DNA from: Lysobacter stagni
GTDB taxonomy: Bacteria > Pseudomonadota > Gammaproteobacteria > Xanthomonadales > Xanthomonadaceae
Direction of reading: 5' to 3'
Assembly (NCBI RefSeq): GCF_030053425.1
Contig: NZ_JASGBI010000001.1
Location: forward strand, 3,542,001-3,606,000
DNA length: 64,000 bases
A program made the position numbers and the translations under genes. This document shows, piece by piece, positions 38,091-46,795 of this stretch. The notes beneath the pieces were generated by a model, which had not been told where the DNA came from, searched no databases, and worked only from the letters and a program-made list of their open reading frames with translations. The stretch's first letter is position 1, and every line of letters begins with the position of its first letter.

Positions 38091-39326
38091 ATGTCCAGAC
38101 TCCTCCCCGCCTTCGCGGCTTCGCTTGCCGTCGTCCTCGCCGCCTGCACCCAGATCAACATCAAGGGCGATCCCGAAGCCTGGGCACGCTCGATGAACGG
38201 TGATTCCACGCTGCGCGTGGCGACCTACAACACCTCGCTGTACGAGGACGACACCGGTGGCCTGATCCGTCGCCTGGAAGGCGCGGATGCGGGCGCGCGC
38301 AAGATCGCCTCGGTGCTGCAGCGCGTGCGCCCGGACCTGGTCCTACTCAACGAATTCGACTACGACGAAGCCGGACGCGCGGCGGACCTGTTCCAGCATC
38401 AGTACCTGGAAGTCGCGCAGCCGGGTGGCGGCGATCCGCTGCGCTATCCCTATCGTTACCTTGCCCCGGTCAACACCGGCGTGCCCAGCGGGCTGGACCT
38501 GGACCGCAACGGCAGCGCCGGCGGCGAAGGCCGCAACCGCGGCAACGACGCCTGGGGTTACGGCCTGCACCCAGGCCAGTACGGCCTGCTCGTGCTGTCG
38601 AAGTACCCGATCGACGCCGACCAGGTACGCACCTTCCAGCTGCTCAAGTGGAGCGCGATGCCCGGCGCACGCCAGCCACGCGATCCCTCCACGGGCGAGC
38701 CCTGGTATCCGCCGCAGGTGTGGTCGCAACTGCGGTTGTCGTCGAAGTCGCACTGGGACGTGCCGGTGCAGACGCCGACGGGCGTCGTGCACTTCCTCGT
38801 CTCGCACCCCACGCCACCGGTATTCGACGGCCCCGAAGACCGCAACGGCGCGCGCAACGCGGACGAGATCCGCCTGTGGCACGAATACCTCTCGCCCGGC
38901 GACAATCCGTGGCTGTGCGACGACCGCGGCCATTGCGGCGGCTTGCCGGCGAACGCGCGTTTCGTGATCGCCGGCGACCTCAACAACGACCCGGTCGACG
39001 GCGACGGCCGCCACGAGGCCATCCTCGAACTGCTCGAGCACCCGCGCGTGGCGCGTTACGCCACGCCGCGCAGCGAAGGCGCGGTGGAAGTGACGCGCAA
39101 GTACGCCGACACCGGCGTCGCGCACCGCGGCTCACCCGCGCACGCCACCGGCGATTTCGGCCCGAAGGCCGGCACGATGCGCCTGGATTACGTGTTGCCG
39201 TCGGTGGGTTTCGCGGTGAAGGGCAGCGGCGTGTTCTGGCCGTCCGCCGCTGCACCGGAAGCCGCCATTGCCGACGGTAGCGACCATCATCTGGTGTGGG
39301 TGGATCTGGACGCCGGCGGAGAGTAA
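38091..39326 (+). CDS. endonuclease/exonuclease/phosphatase family lipoprotein
   Basis: A 411-residue protein with a lipoprotein signal (LAVVLAACTQ; Cys after the lipobox LAAC) and an EEP fold. RVATYNTSLYEDD, DLVLLNEFDYDE, GQYGLLVLSKYPID, HFLVSHPTPPVFDGPEDRNG, FVIAGDLNNDPVDGDGRH and DGSDHHLVWVDL supply the expected Asn, Glu, Asp-Asn and catalytic Asp-His pairs. It may be a surface phosphodiesterase or nuclease; the natural substrate cannot be read from the sequence. The next gene starts six bases after the stop. Confidence 0.92.
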   Translation: MSRLLPAFAASLAVVLAACTQINIKGDPEAWARSMNGDSTLRVATYNTSLYEDDTGGLIRRLEGADAGARKIASVLQRVRPDLVLLNEFDYDEAGRAADLFQHQYLEVAQPGGGDPLRYPYRYLAPVNTGVPSGLDLDRNGSAGGEGRNRGNDAWGYGLHPGQYGLLVLSKYPIDADQVRTFQLLKWSAMPGARQPRDPSTGEPWYPPQVWSQLRLSSKSHWDVPVQTPTGVVHFLVSHPTPPVFDGPEDRNGARNADEIRLWHEYLSPGDNPWLCDDRGHCGGLPANARFVIAGDLNNDPVDGDGRHEAILELLEHPRVARYATPRSEGAVEVTRKYADTGVAHRGSPAHATGDFGPKAGTMRLDYVLPSVGFAVKGSGVFWPSAAAPEAAIADGSDHHLVWVDLDAGGE

Positions 39327-39332
39327 TCCGAG

Positions 39333-39662
39333 ATGCCGCGGCTGCGAACGCCTTACGAAAAGGCGGCAGGCAAACTGATCTCGGCGATCCAGAAGGAATG
39401 GGGCGCCGAGAGCGGACTGTCGACGGCGGACTTCTCCGAAGGCGTCATGGACGCAGCGCATCACCTGTTGCAGGCGCGCACACCCGAGGCCGCGGCGCGC
39501 CTGCTGTCCTCGTTGACCGTGGGTCAATATCTCGGTGAGTTGTGGGTGCGACGACATCCGGCCGTTACGCCGTTCATCCGCGATGTTGAAGCTCTGCTGC
39601 CGAAGCAACTGAAGACGATCAGGCGCTGCTCGGCAGAGCCCCATAGCCCCCGGATGCGATGC

Positions 39663-39668
<6 letters not shown>
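39333..39668 (+). CDS. hypothetical helical protein (111 aa)
   Basis: A small soluble protein predicted to be mainly helical (YEKAAGKLISAIQKEWG, MDAAHHLLQARTPEAAARLL, LGELWVRRHPAVTPFIRDVE). It begins six bases after the preceding lipoprotein gene and is likely in the same transcript. Its stop codon (39666-39668) lies inside the first unit of the hexanucleotide microsatellite, and the last residues (PHSPRMRCR) look unlike the rest, so its natural 3' end may have been altered by the neighbouring repeat element. Family not recognised. Confidence 0.7.
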
Positions 39669-39719
<51 letters not shown>

Positions 39720-39720
39720 G

Positions 39721-40317
39721 GATCTTGCGACTTCGGAGCGAGCCGAGCACCGCAGCCGTACGAGGGCCGAAGAGCCGCCCATGTTTGAGCGTAGCGAGTT
39801 TGAGCGGCGTGCCCTCGTGCGGCGAGGAGCACAGGGAACCGCCGCGTAGCGGCGGATCGCGGAGGGAGCCAGCGGTTTTGGTTACTTTTGCCAAGACAAA
39901 AGTAACCCGCCCGTTTTCGGGCGGAAGCTTTTGCTTCTGCTGGTGCCGTTGCCTTTGCAGTGGCTGCCGTCATTCCCGCGCAGGCGGGAATCCACGTGTC
40001 CGACGTATCCGGCCTTCGGAAAGAGTGCGATGACTGAAGATTGGATTCCCGCCTTCGCGGGAATGACGAGCTTCAACAACGTCGATATCAAGAGCAACAG
40101 CTTCCGCTCGCAAGCGAGCGGGTTACTTTTGTTTCGGCAAAAGTAACCAAAACCATCCGCTCCCTACGCGATCCGCCGCTGCGCGGCGGTTCCCTGTGCT
40201 CCTCGCCAGTCAGGGGGACGTCGCCCAAACTCGCTCCGCTACGCTGCGCTCAAACATGGGCGACTCTTCGCCCCCTGCCTGGCTGCGGTGCTCGGCTCGC
40301 TCCGAAGTCGCAAGATC
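39721..40317. repeat. large nested palindromic intergenic element
   Basis: The ends are reverse complements: GATCTTGCGACTTCGGAGCG at the left and CGCTCCGAAGTCGCAAGATC at the right. Pairing continues inward through GAGCACAGGGAACCGCCGCG / CGCGGCGGTTCCCTGTGCTC, then GGTTACTTTTG / CAAAAGTAACC and CGGAAGCTTTTGCTT / AACAGCTTCCG, so about 200 bases on each side are complementary with scattered differences and small indels. At its heart is a smaller inverted repeat (39969-40068). With the microsatellites the structure spans 39663-40380. No coding frame inside looks genuine. Confidence 0.9.
39969..40068. repeat. GTCATTCCCGCG-type inverted repeat nested in the palindromic element
   Basis: Arms GTCATTCCCGCGCAGGCGGG and its partner ending CGCCTTCGCGGGAATGAC enclose about 50 bases. 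The same repeat family occurs at 59704-59803 and 62405-62530. Confidence 0.85.
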
Positions 40318-40380
40318 AACAGCAACAGCAACCGCAACCGCAACTGCACCTGCACCTGCAACTGCAACTGCAACTGCAAC
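40317..40380. repeat. hexanucleotide microsatellite CAACNG/CACCTG
   Basis: Ten six-base units (CAACAG x2, CAACCG x2, CAACTG, CACCTG x2, CAACTG x3) plus CAAC. As the reverse complement this is a run of NNGTTG units, mirroring the array at 39663-39716 on the other side of the palindrome. Confidence 0.9.
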
Positions 40381-40395
40381 GAACCTTGCTCGCCC

Positions 40396-40806
40396 TTACT
40401 CCGGCGGCAACTTCGCCACCGCCGGCACCACCATGTCCACCTTCGGCTGCACGAACTCCACCGGCGTCTGCACCGGGTGCGCCGATGCCAGCGGCGCGGG
40501 CGGTAGCGCGCCTGCCACCGGTTCGACCGCCACGCGCGGGCCGAAACCGAACACCCCGTCGCTGCGCGCCGATACGATCATCCGCACCATCGCCGACGGG
40601 ATCATCAACTCCACCGCGATCGCGTGCCCTTCAGCGGTGCGGCCCTCCAGCGTCATCTCGATCAGCGCGCCGCCCGTGTCGATGGCGCTGCACATCACGT
40701 GCGGCCCGTGCGGGCCGTCCTGCAGATAGGGGCGGATCGCAGTGCCCAGCACTTCCAGCGCCTGCGGATAGAGGAAGACGGCGTATCCCTGGGTCTCGTC
40801 GAGCAT
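40396..40806 (-). CDS. hypothetical protein (136 aa) next to purT
   Basis: A 136-residue protein (MLDETQGYAVFLYPQALEVL at the start; VMCSAIDTGGALIEMTLEG in the middle; a Pro/Ala/Val-rich tail ending VVPAVAKLPPE). No signal peptide or convincing membrane helix. The central beta-rich part may be a compact domain and the tail a linker. It begins nine bases after the purT stop on the same strand and so is likely cotranscribed with it. The 3' end abuts the palindromic repeat element. Function unknown. Confidence 0.75.
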   Translation of the reverse strand: MLDETQGYAVFLYPQALEVLGTAIRPYLQDGPHGPHVMCSAIDTGGALIEMTLEGRTAEGHAIAVELMIPSAMVRMIVSARSDGVFGFGPRVAVEPVAGALPPAPLASAHPVQTPVEFVQPKVDMVVPAVAKLPPE

Positions 40807-40815
40807 GGCCTCTCC

Positions 40816-42015
40816 TCAGCGCAGTTCGATCTTCAACGCCGCGGCGGCATCTCGTGCGCGTTCGCGGGCCTGTTCGATGTCTTGTGCCAAGGCGAGCGTC
40901 ACGGCAACGCGACGATGGCCTTCCACGCGCGGCTTGCCGAACAGGCGCAGCTGCGTGTCGGCCTGCGCCAGCGCCGCGTCCACGCCCTCGAATACCGGCA
41001 CGCCATGGCCCGTCGCCAGCACCGCGCACGATGCCGAAGGCCCGAACAGGCGGATCGCCGGCACCGGCAGGCCCAGGATCGCCCGCGCATGCAGCGCGAA
41101 CTCACTGAGGTCCTGCGAGATCAGTGTGACCAGACCGGTGTCGTGAGGGCGTGGCGATACCTCGCTGAACCATACCTCGTCGCCTTTCACGAACAGCTCC
41201 ACGCCGAACACGCCCCAGCCGCCGAGGTCGTCGGTGATGGCGCGCGCGATCTGCTGCGAGCGCTCCAGCGCGCGTGACGACATCGGCTGCGGCTGCCAGC
41301 TCTCGCGGTAGTCGCCATCGCGCTGCAGATGGCCGATCGGAGCGCAGAAGGTGGTGCCGCCGGAATGACGCACCGTCAGCAGGGTGATCTCGTACTCGAA
41401 ATCGATGAAGCCCTCGACGATCACGCGCCCGGCGCCGGCACGTCCGCCGGTCTGCGCGTATTCCCAGGCCGTGTCGATGTCGGCCTGGCTGCGGACCAGG
41501 CTCTGGCCCTTTCCGGACGACGACATCACCGGCTTGACCACGCACGGCACGCCGATCTCCGCCACCGCCGCGCGGTAGTCCTCGAGCGTGTCGACGAAGC
41601 GGTAAGGCGAAGTCGGCAGGCCGAGTGTCTCGGCGGCCAGCCGACGGATGCCTTCGCGGTCCATCGTCAGTCGCGCCGCGCGCGCAGTCGGAATGACGCG
41701 CACGTCGCTGCCGCGCGCGGCGAACTCGCGCTCCAGTTCGACCAGCGTCTGCGTGTGGATCGCTTCGATCTCCGGAACGATCAGATGCGGGCGTTCGTGC
41801 GCGATGAGCGCGCGCACCGCGGCGCCGTCGAGCATGTCCAGCACATGGCTGCGATGTGCGACCTGCATGGCCGGCGCATCGGCATAGCGGTCGGCGGCGA
41901 TGACTTCCACGCCGTAGCGTTGCAGTTCGATCGCCACCTCCTTGCCGAGTTCGCCCGAACCGAGCAGGAGCACGCGGAACGCATGCGGGGACAGAGGGGT
42001 ACCGAGCGTGACCAT
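40816..42015 (-). CDS. purT: formate-dependent phosphoribosylglycinamide formyltransferase
   Basis: A 399-residue ATP-grasp enzyme (E. coli PurT 392) that uses ATP and formate to make formyl-GAR in purine synthesis, an alternative to folate-dependent PurN. Hallmarks: [91 protein letters not shown] and [20 protein letters not shown]. The ATG at 42015 ([15 protein letters not shown]) matches the family start; the frame extends 20 codons further upstream without a good ribosome site. Confidence 0.97.
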   Translation of the reverse strand: MVTLGTPLSPHAFRVLLLGSGELGKEVAIELQRYGVEVIAADRYADAPAMQVAHRSHVLDMLDGAAVRALIAHERPHLIVPEIEAIHTQTLVELEREFAARGSDVRVIPTARAARLTMDREGIRRLAAETLGLPTSPYRFVDTLEDYRAAVAEIGVPCVVKPVMSSSGKGQSLVRSQADIDTAWEYAQTGGRAGAGRVIVEGFIDFEYEITLLTVRHSGGTTFCAPIGHLQRDGDYRESWQPQPMSSRALERSQQIARAITDDLGGWGVFGVELFVKGDEVWFSEVSPRPHDTGLVTLISQDLSEFALHARAILGLPVPAIRLFGPSASCAVLATGHGVPVFEGVDAALAQADTQLRLFGKPRVEGHRRVAVTLALAQDIEQARERARDAAAALKIELR

Positions 42016-42118
42016 GGGTCGTCCACGTGGGGGAAAGACGTCCAGTTTACCGGGCGGGGTGCATCGGATCGGCAAGGACGGACTATGGCGGCACGCGGCC
42101 GCATGCGATCCTGTCGCG

Positions 42119-43048
42119 ATGCCCGGCCCCCACCCGCGCGACTTCCTTCACTGCATTGCCCTCGCACTTGCGATGGCCCTGACCGCGTGCGCGCGACCGG
42201 CGCCCGAGCCGGAAGGAACCACGCGTGGCACGCGGCTGGCCGGCATGCTGCTCGATCCGCAGCTGGACGAGATCAGCGGGCTGGCCGCATCGCGCAGGCA
42301 TCCGGACGTGCTGTGGATGCTGGACGACGGCGGCAATCCGGAGCGCCTGTTCGCCGTCGGCACCGACGGCACGCGGCTGGCCACGATGCGCGTGGAAGGC
42401 GTCACCAAGACCGACTGGGAGGACATCGCTGCCTTCCGCCTGGACGGACGCGACTACCTGCTCATCGCCGACACCGGCGACAACGGGGGCCTGCGTCGCA
42501 GCCTGCAGCTGCACATCGTCGAGGAGCCGGCGCGCATCGAGAACGCACGCGTGCGCCCGGCGTGGTCGATCGCATTCCGCTGGCCCGACGGAGCGCGCGA
42601 CTGCGAGGCGGTCGCGGTGGACGCGGAGCGCGGACAGATACTGCTGATCTCCAAGAAGCGGCAGCCACCGGAGCTGTTCGCGCTGCCGCTGCGACCGCGC
42701 GGTCCGGCATTGCAGACGGCACAACGACTGGGAACGCTGGCCGGCGTTCCGCAGCCCGCCGCCGAGGCCCTGCGCCGCAACGCGCAACGCGCACGGCTGG
42801 AAGGCCAGATCACCGCCGCCGACATCTCACCCGATACGCGCACGCTGGCGGTGATGACCTACCGCTGGCTGCTGCTCTACCCGCGTCGCGGCAACGAGGA
42901 CTGGGGCCAGACCGTCGCCCGCGCGCCCCGCGTGCAGGCCTTGCCGTGGCTGCCGCAGGCCGAGGCCCTGGCGTGGAGTGCCGATGGCCGCCGCCTGTAC
43001 GCCACCGGGGAATTCATCCCGGCGCCGCTGTACCGGATCACGCCCTGA
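42119..43048 (+). CDS. beta-propeller lipoprotein, function unknown
   Basis: A 309-residue protein with a lipoprotein-type signal ([19 protein letters not shown]; Cys following LTA). The mature part reads like a beta-propeller of the esterase-like/DPP-type: [20 protein letters not shown] then [33 protein letters not shown] followed by [22 protein letters not shown], and [20 protein letters not shown]. Such proteins bind ligands or catalyse on the outer-membrane face; no catalytic set is recognisable. Divergent from purT. Confidence 0.8.
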   Translation: MPGPHPRDFLHCIALALAMALTACARPAPEPEGTTRGTRLAGMLLDPQLDEISGLAASRRHPDVLWMLDDGGNPERLFAVGTDGTRLATMRVEGVTKTDWEDIAAFRLDGRDYLLIADTGDNGGLRRSLQLHIVEEPARIENARVRPAWSIAFRWPDGARDCEAVAVDAERGQILLISKKRQPPELFALPLRPRGPALQTAQRLGTLAGVPQPAAEALRRNAQRARLEGQITAADISPDTRTLAVMTYRWLLLYPRRGNEDWGQTVARAPRVQALPWLPQAEALAWSADGRRLYATGEFIPAPLYRITP

Positions 43049-43088
43049 CGACCGCCCGTCGGCACGGTTCCGCCGTCACTTGCGTCGA

Positions 43089-43108
43089 TTGATATCTTTT
43101 TGATATCA
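43089..43108. promoter_or_regulatory. TTGATATC repeat, candidate operator of the SPFH/RHH operon
   Basis: Upstream of the SPFH gene lie two TTGATATC direct repeats (43089-43096 and 43100-43107), exactly 11 bases apart. The same bases form an inverted repeat, TGATATC-TTTTT-GATATCA. The patch is AT-rich in very GC-rich surroundings and ends 27 bases before the ATG. Half-sites one helical turn apart are typical of ribbon-helix-helix operators, and the operon encodes such a protein, so autoregulation is a reasonable inference. The promoter elements themselves are not certain. Confidence 0.65.
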
Positions 43109-43135
43109 CATCAGGCGACGACAGGAGACAGTCCG

Positions 43136-43999
43136 ATGAAAGAGAACCCGATCCGTTCCCTGCCCGGCATCCCGACGCTGCTGGCGCTGGTCATCACCGC
43201 CCTGGCGGCCGCCGCGCTGGCCGTGAAGGCCGTCTCCGGGGGATACCCGGGCCTGCTGGTGGTGGCCGTGTTGCTGGTGGTGGGCGTGATCTTCGTGGCG
43301 GCCGGCTTCTACATGGTCGAACCCAACCAGGCCGCGGTGCTGGCACTGTTCGGCAAGTACGTGGGCACCGTGAAGGACAACGGCCTGCGCTGGAACAACC
43401 CCTTCTACACGAAGAAGAAGGTCAGCCAGCGCGTGCGCAATTTCGAGAGCGGCAAGCTCAAGGTCAACGAGCTGGACGGCAGCCCGATCGAGATCGCCGC
43501 AGTGATCGTGTGGCAGGTGATCGACAGCGCCGAAGCCGTCTACAACGTCGACGACTACGAAAGCTTCGTGCACATCCAGTCCGAATCCGCGTTGCGCGCG
43601 ATGGCCACCAGCTACCCCTACGACCAGCACGAGGAAGGCCAGCTGGCGTTGCGCAGCCACGCGGCCGAGATCAGCCAGCACCTGCAGGACGAACTGGCCG
43701 AACGCCTGGCCGACGCCGGTGTGCGCGTGATCGATGCGCGCATCAGCCACCTGGCCTACGCGCCGGAAATCGCCCAGGCCATGCTGCAGCGCCAGCAGGC
43801 CAATGCGATCATCGCCGCACGCACCCGCATCGTCGCCGGCGCGGTCGGAATGGTCGAGATGGCGCTGGCAGAGTTGCAGAAGAACGGTGTCGTGCACCTG
43901 GACGAGGAGCGCAAGGCACAGATGGTCAGCAACCTGCTCGTGGTGCTGTGCGGCGAGCGAGCCACCCAGCCCATCGTCAACGCCGGCACGCTGTACTGA
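43136..43999 (+). CDS. SPFH/prohibitin-domain membrane protein
   Basis: A 287-residue SPFH (stomatin/prohibitin/flotillin/HflK) protein. Two N-terminal hydrophobic segments ([19 protein letters not shown] and [20 protein letters not shown]) lead into the SPFH core: [59 protein letters not shown], then a helical tail [20 protein letters not shown] and [14 protein letters not shown]. These proteins form membrane-bound oligomeric rings or microdomains. AGGAG lies ten bases before the ATG. It heads a tight four-gene set with a 3-TM protein, an Arc-like DNA-binding protein and a DUF4177 protein. Confidence 0.93.
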   Translation: MKENPIRSLPGIPTLLALVITALAAAALAVKAVSGGYPGLLVVAVLLVVGVIFVAAGFYMVEPNQAAVLALFGKYVGTVKDNGLRWNNPFYTKKKVSQRVRNFESGKLKVNELDGSPIEIAAVIVWQVIDSAEAVYNVDDYESFVHIQSESALRAMATSYPYDQHEEGQLALRSHAAEISQHLQDELAERLADAGVRVIDARISHLAYAPEIAQAMLQRQQANAIIAARTRIVAGAVGMVEMALAELQKNGVVHLDEERKAQMVSNLLVVLCGERATQPIVNAGTLY

Positions 44000-44012
44000 G
44001 GACGCGCCCGGA

Positions 44013-44291
44013 ATGCATGAACTCATCGTGCCCGCGATCCTGACCATCAGCGCCCTGCCGGCTTTCGTGGTCGCCCGGCTGATGGCCCGGGGCCGCCCGC
44101 AGGGCGCACCGATGCCGCGTCTGGCGCGGGTGATGCAGCTGGTGGGGCTGGCCATCCTTGCCGGCGCCGTGGGCCTGTTCTGGGCGGGCGACAACGGCAC
44201 GCGCCGGCTGGCGGTGATCGTGGCGATGGTGGTGGCGGTCAACGGACTCGGCGTGATCCTGCTGGTCTCGATGGGACGCGGCCGCCGATGA
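44013..44291 (+). CDS. three-helix membrane protein (92 aa)
   Basis: A small inner-membrane protein with three hydrophobic segments ([57 protein letters not shown]) and short arginine-rich loops. It starts 13 bases after the SPFH stop and its own stop overlaps the next start by four bases (ATGA). Placement between an SPFH protein and an Arc-like regulator suggests a structural partner of the SPFH complex, but this is inference. Family not recognised. Confidence 0.8.
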   Translation: MHELIVPAILTISALPAFVVARLMARGRPQGAPMPRLARVMQLVGLAILAGAVGLFWAGDNGTRRLAVIVAMVVAVNGLGVILLVSMGRGRR

Positions 44292-44470
44292 GCGAGAAGA
44301 AGGCCTATCCCCTGCGCATCAACGCCGATGTCCTGGCGGCGGCGCAGCGCTGGGCCGACGACGAGCTGCGCAGCCTCAACGCCCAGATCGAATACGTGCT
44401 GCGCGATGCGCTGCGCAAGGCAGGCCGCCTGCCCAACCCGCCCCCTGTTCCGGATGAGGAGTCGCAATGA
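44288..44470 (+). CDS. Arc-family ribbon-helix-helix DNA-binding protein
   Basis: A 60-residue protein with the Arc/MetJ layout: a basic beta strand (KKAYPLRINADVLAAA) followed by two helices (AAQRWADDELRSLNAQIEYV and LRDALRKAG). Such dimers bind operators through the strand in the major groove. Overlaps of four bases with the genes on both sides show tight translational coupling. A repeat with RHH-type spacing at 43089-43108 is its likely target. Similar RHH proteins are antitoxins, but the partners here (SPFH, DUF4177) are not recognised toxins. Confidence 0.88.
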   Translation: MSEKKAYPLRINADVLAAAQRWADDELRSLNAQIEYVLRDALRKAGRLPNPPPVPDEESQ

Positions 44471-44640
44471 ACTGGACGTATCAGGTCATCGAAATCGTGC
44501 CGCGGATGCTCGGCCCGGCCGTGAGCGAGCGTTTGCAGGAAGAACTCGACCGCCTCGGCGCGGAAGGCTGGGAACTGGTGTCGGTGATACCGGTGACGCC
44601 GTTCGACCATCTGCGCGCGGTGCTCAAACGCCCCGCCTGA
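44467..44640 (+). CDS. DUF4177 domain protein (57 aa)
   Basis: A very short gene that a length cut-off could miss. It starts at 44467, overlapping the RHH stop (ATGA). The protein begins MNWTYQVIEIVPRM, continues LQEELDRLGAEGWELVSVIP and ends VLKRPA. The LNxxGxEGWELVSV phrase and closing VLKRP are the DUF4177 signature, a small alpha/beta domain of unknown function often found next to SPFH or regulatory proteins. It is the last gene of the operon. Confidence 0.88.
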   Translation: MNWTYQVIEIVPRMLGPAVSERLQEELDRLGAEGWELVSVIPVTPFDHLRAVLKRPA

Positions 44641-44695
44641 ACCGGGCCCCGCGACTGCATGGCATCGCCTGCCCCGTGCGGTTAACCTGCGGCCC

Positions 44696-45493
44696 ATGCG
44701 CGGCCAGCCCAGGATCCTGATCAATACGCCGGAGATCGAACTCTGGCCCAGTGGACTATTGCGCGCGCGCAGCAATTTCGATGCGCGGGCGCTGGCGCGC
44801 GCACGCCATGTGCTACGCCGCAAGCGCGACGGCCGGTACCTCGCGGCCGACCTGCCCGAAGGGCTGCTCGCGCTGATTCCGCAGCTCCGGCGCGAACCCG
44901 GCCTGGACGCCGCACTGGATGCCATCGAAGCGCCGCCCGCGCACCTGCGCGCCGGCATCGAACACGTGCGCGAACTGCCGCTGGATCGCCTGGAAGAACG
45001 CCTGCACGGGCTTGGCCTGGATGGCGAGTACGGCGAACGCACCGGTCTGCCGCTGGTGGCCGAACCGGACTGGCTGGCCTTCGCCGGTTTCGACCGTTAT
45101 CGCCGTCCGTTGTGGCTGCACGTCGGAGCCGCGCGCGCGTGGACGCACCTGCGCGAGGCCGCGCAGCGCGACGGCCTGGTGCTGGAGGCGATTTCCGGCT
45201 ATCGCAGCCACGATTACCAGCTCGGCATTTTCGAACGCAAGCTTGCGCGCGGCCTGACGGTGGAGGAGATTCTCACGGTCAACGCCGCGCCCGGCTACAG
45301 CGAGCATCATTCCGGTCTGGCGCTCGACATCGGTGCCCCGGGCGAACCGCCGGCGGAGGAATCGTTCGAGAACACCGCCGCCTTCGCCTGGCTGCGCGAC
45401 AACGCGCAGGCCTTCGGCTTCGTGATGAGCTATCCGCGCGACAACCCGCACGGCATCGTCTACGAGCCTTGGCATTGGTACTTCACCGGCTGA
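44696..45493 (+). CDS. M15 family D,D-carboxypeptidase (VanY-like)
   Basis: A 265-residue protein whose C-terminal half is an M15B zinc peptidase. AISGYRSHDYQLGIFERKLA and PGYSEHHSGLALDIGAPGE give the first histidine/aspartate pair, and YEPWHWYFTG the last histidine. The family trims the terminal D-Ala of peptidoglycan stem peptides. The N-terminal 130 residues are an Arg/Leu-rich helical region without a visible signal peptide, so export is unclear; a start further downstream or a nonclassical route are possibilities. Begins 55 bases after the DUF4177 gene. Confidence 0.9.
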   Translation: MRGQPRILINTPEIELWPSGLLRARSNFDARALARARHVLRRKRDGRYLAADLPEGLLALIPQLRREPGLDAALDAIEAPPAHLRAGIEHVRELPLDRLEERLHGLGLDGEYGERTGLPLVAEPDWLAFAGFDRYRRPLWLHVGAARAWTHLREAAQRDGLVLEAISGYRSHDYQLGIFERKLARGLTVEEILTVNAAPGYSEHHSGLALDIGAPGEPPAEESFENTAAFAWLRDNAQAFGFVMSYPRDNPHGIVYEPWHWYFTG

Positions 45494-45598
45494 CCGGCGC
45501 GTCGCGCCAATTCGCAATTTCAGCACTTGTCCGCAGCACGCGGGCGGCGTAAAGAAACCGGGCCGCACCCACGCCACCGCGCTGGAAAGGACCTGACG

Positions 45599-46285
45599 AT
45601 GCGCTACCGGATCGCCCTGCTGGTCGTTGTGCTGCAGTTGCCCTTCGCAACGATGGCCGGCGACCAGCTCCATTGGCGCGAGCGCAACGTCATGGCCGAC
45701 GAAACCTACCTGCGCTACCACCCCGACCAGCAATACCGGAACCTCGCGCTGGAGGCTTACGCACAGCAGGACTACGCGAGCGCACTGTCTTACTTCCTGG
45801 AGGCTGCACGCTACGCGGACAAGGCATCGCAGGCGTTCATCGCCGGCATGTACTGGGAGGGCCTTGGGGTGCCATCCGACCCGGCGATGGCCTACGCATG
45901 GATCGATCTGGCCAGCGAGCGGCGCACGCCCGAGCTGCTCGCGTATCGCGAGCACTACTGGTCGCAACTCGATGCGTCGCAACGCGAACGGGCATCGGCG
46001 ATCGGTCTCGACCTGTACGCGAAATACGGCGACGACGTCGCGCAGGAACGACTGGAACGCGTGATGTTGAAGGGACAAAGCCGTGCCGCCGCGACGCGCT
46101 CGCCGTATCTGTACGTCAACGGACACGTGGAGTGGTATCAGCCGAAGTTCTGGCGCCCCACGCAGTACTGGGCGTTCCAGGAAACGTTGATACGCGACGC
46201 CATGCCGCCCGTCGATGCGCAGGGCAAGGTCCGCGTGCGTCCGCTGGAACCCATCCGCGATCGGCCTGCCGACGACCGGCCCTGA
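45599..46285 (+). CDS. exported Sel1-like repeat protein
   Basis: A 228-residue secreted protein. The signal peptide is MRYRIALLVVVLQLPFATMA. The body is helical, with one convincing Sel1-like repeat (AFIAGMYWEGLGVPSDPAMA) and weaker helical pairs around it (LALEAYAQQDYASALSYFLE). Sel1 proteins are adaptors in envelope complexes, but one or two repeats are too few to be sure. GGAAAGG lies about eight bases before the ATG. Convergent with the next gene, with three bases between the stops. Confidence 0.8.
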   Translation: MRYRIALLVVVLQLPFATMAGDQLHWRERNVMADETYLRYHPDQQYRNLALEAYAQQDYASALSYFLEAARYADKASQAFIAGMYWEGLGVPSDPAMAYAWIDLASERRTPELLAYREHYWSQLDASQRERASAIGLDLYAKYGDDVAQERLERVMLKGQSRAAATRSPYLYVNGHVEWYQPKFWRPTQYWAFQETLIRDAMPPVDAQGKVRVRPLEPIRDRPADDRP

Positions 46286-46288
46286 GGC

Positions 46289-46684
46289 TCACTCCTTGTC
46301 GAGCGTGACCCGCACTCCGGCGACGGTCTGCTGCGTGATCGCCAGTTCGAAGTCCGCGCTGTTGCCGCGCTTCTTCACCAGCACGTCCTCGCCATCGTCG
46401 ACCTCGACCTTGTAGCGGTCGCCGAACTTGGCCCGCAGGCTGTCGCGGATCAGTCGCGCGATGTGGTTCTCGCCGGCGTCCTTCGGTACCTGCACGGTGA
46501 CATCCACCGGCGGCGCATTCGTCGGCGCCAGGCGGATCACCAGGACACCGTCGCTATCGGCGTCGCTGCTGACCTGGATGCGCCACTTGTTGGAGGGAGC
46601 GGCCATCGCGACACCCGCGAGCAGGGCGAGAACCAGTGCGACGACCGGGGCTTTCCGCATTGCCGAACGTTGGAGCGATCGCAT
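46289..46684 (-). CDS. exported hypothetical protein (131 aa)
   Basis: A 131-residue protein with a signal peptide (RKAPVVALVLALLAGVAMA). The mature part is a compact alpha/beta domain (WRIQVSSDADSDGVLVIRLA, HIARLIRDSLRAKFGDRYKV, ELAITQQTVAGVRVTLDKE) without cysteines. AGGAGG lies six bases before the first ATG, which fixes the start. I recognise no family; the acidic strand DADSDG may bind a metal. Confidence 0.8.
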   Translation of the reverse strand: MRSLQRSAMRKAPVVALVLALLAGVAMAAPSNKWRIQVSSDADSDGVLVIRLAPTNAPPVDVTVQVPKDAGENHIARLIRDSLRAKFGDRYKVEVDDGEDVLVKKRGNSADFELAITQQTVAGVRVTLDKE

Positions 46685-46795
46685 GACGCACCTCCTGCAG
46701 GGATGAGGGTCCTTGGCGACGCGAGTCTAGGCATGCGCGCGTCATGCCGGCGTCGCTGCAGGATCACGCTGGAACCGGCCGCGAACGGCCTGCGC

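Noticed and set aside
40041..41108. Plus-strand open frame of 355 codons across the palindrome and purT
   Set aside because: It runs antisense to purT and through repeat DNA, is Arg/Pro/Ala-rich and resembles no protein.
44288..44640. Toxin-antitoxin pair (RHH antitoxin with DUF4177 toxin)
   Set aside because: DUF4177 is not a known toxin, and both genes are part of a longer operon with SPFH; kept only as a regulatory hypothesis.
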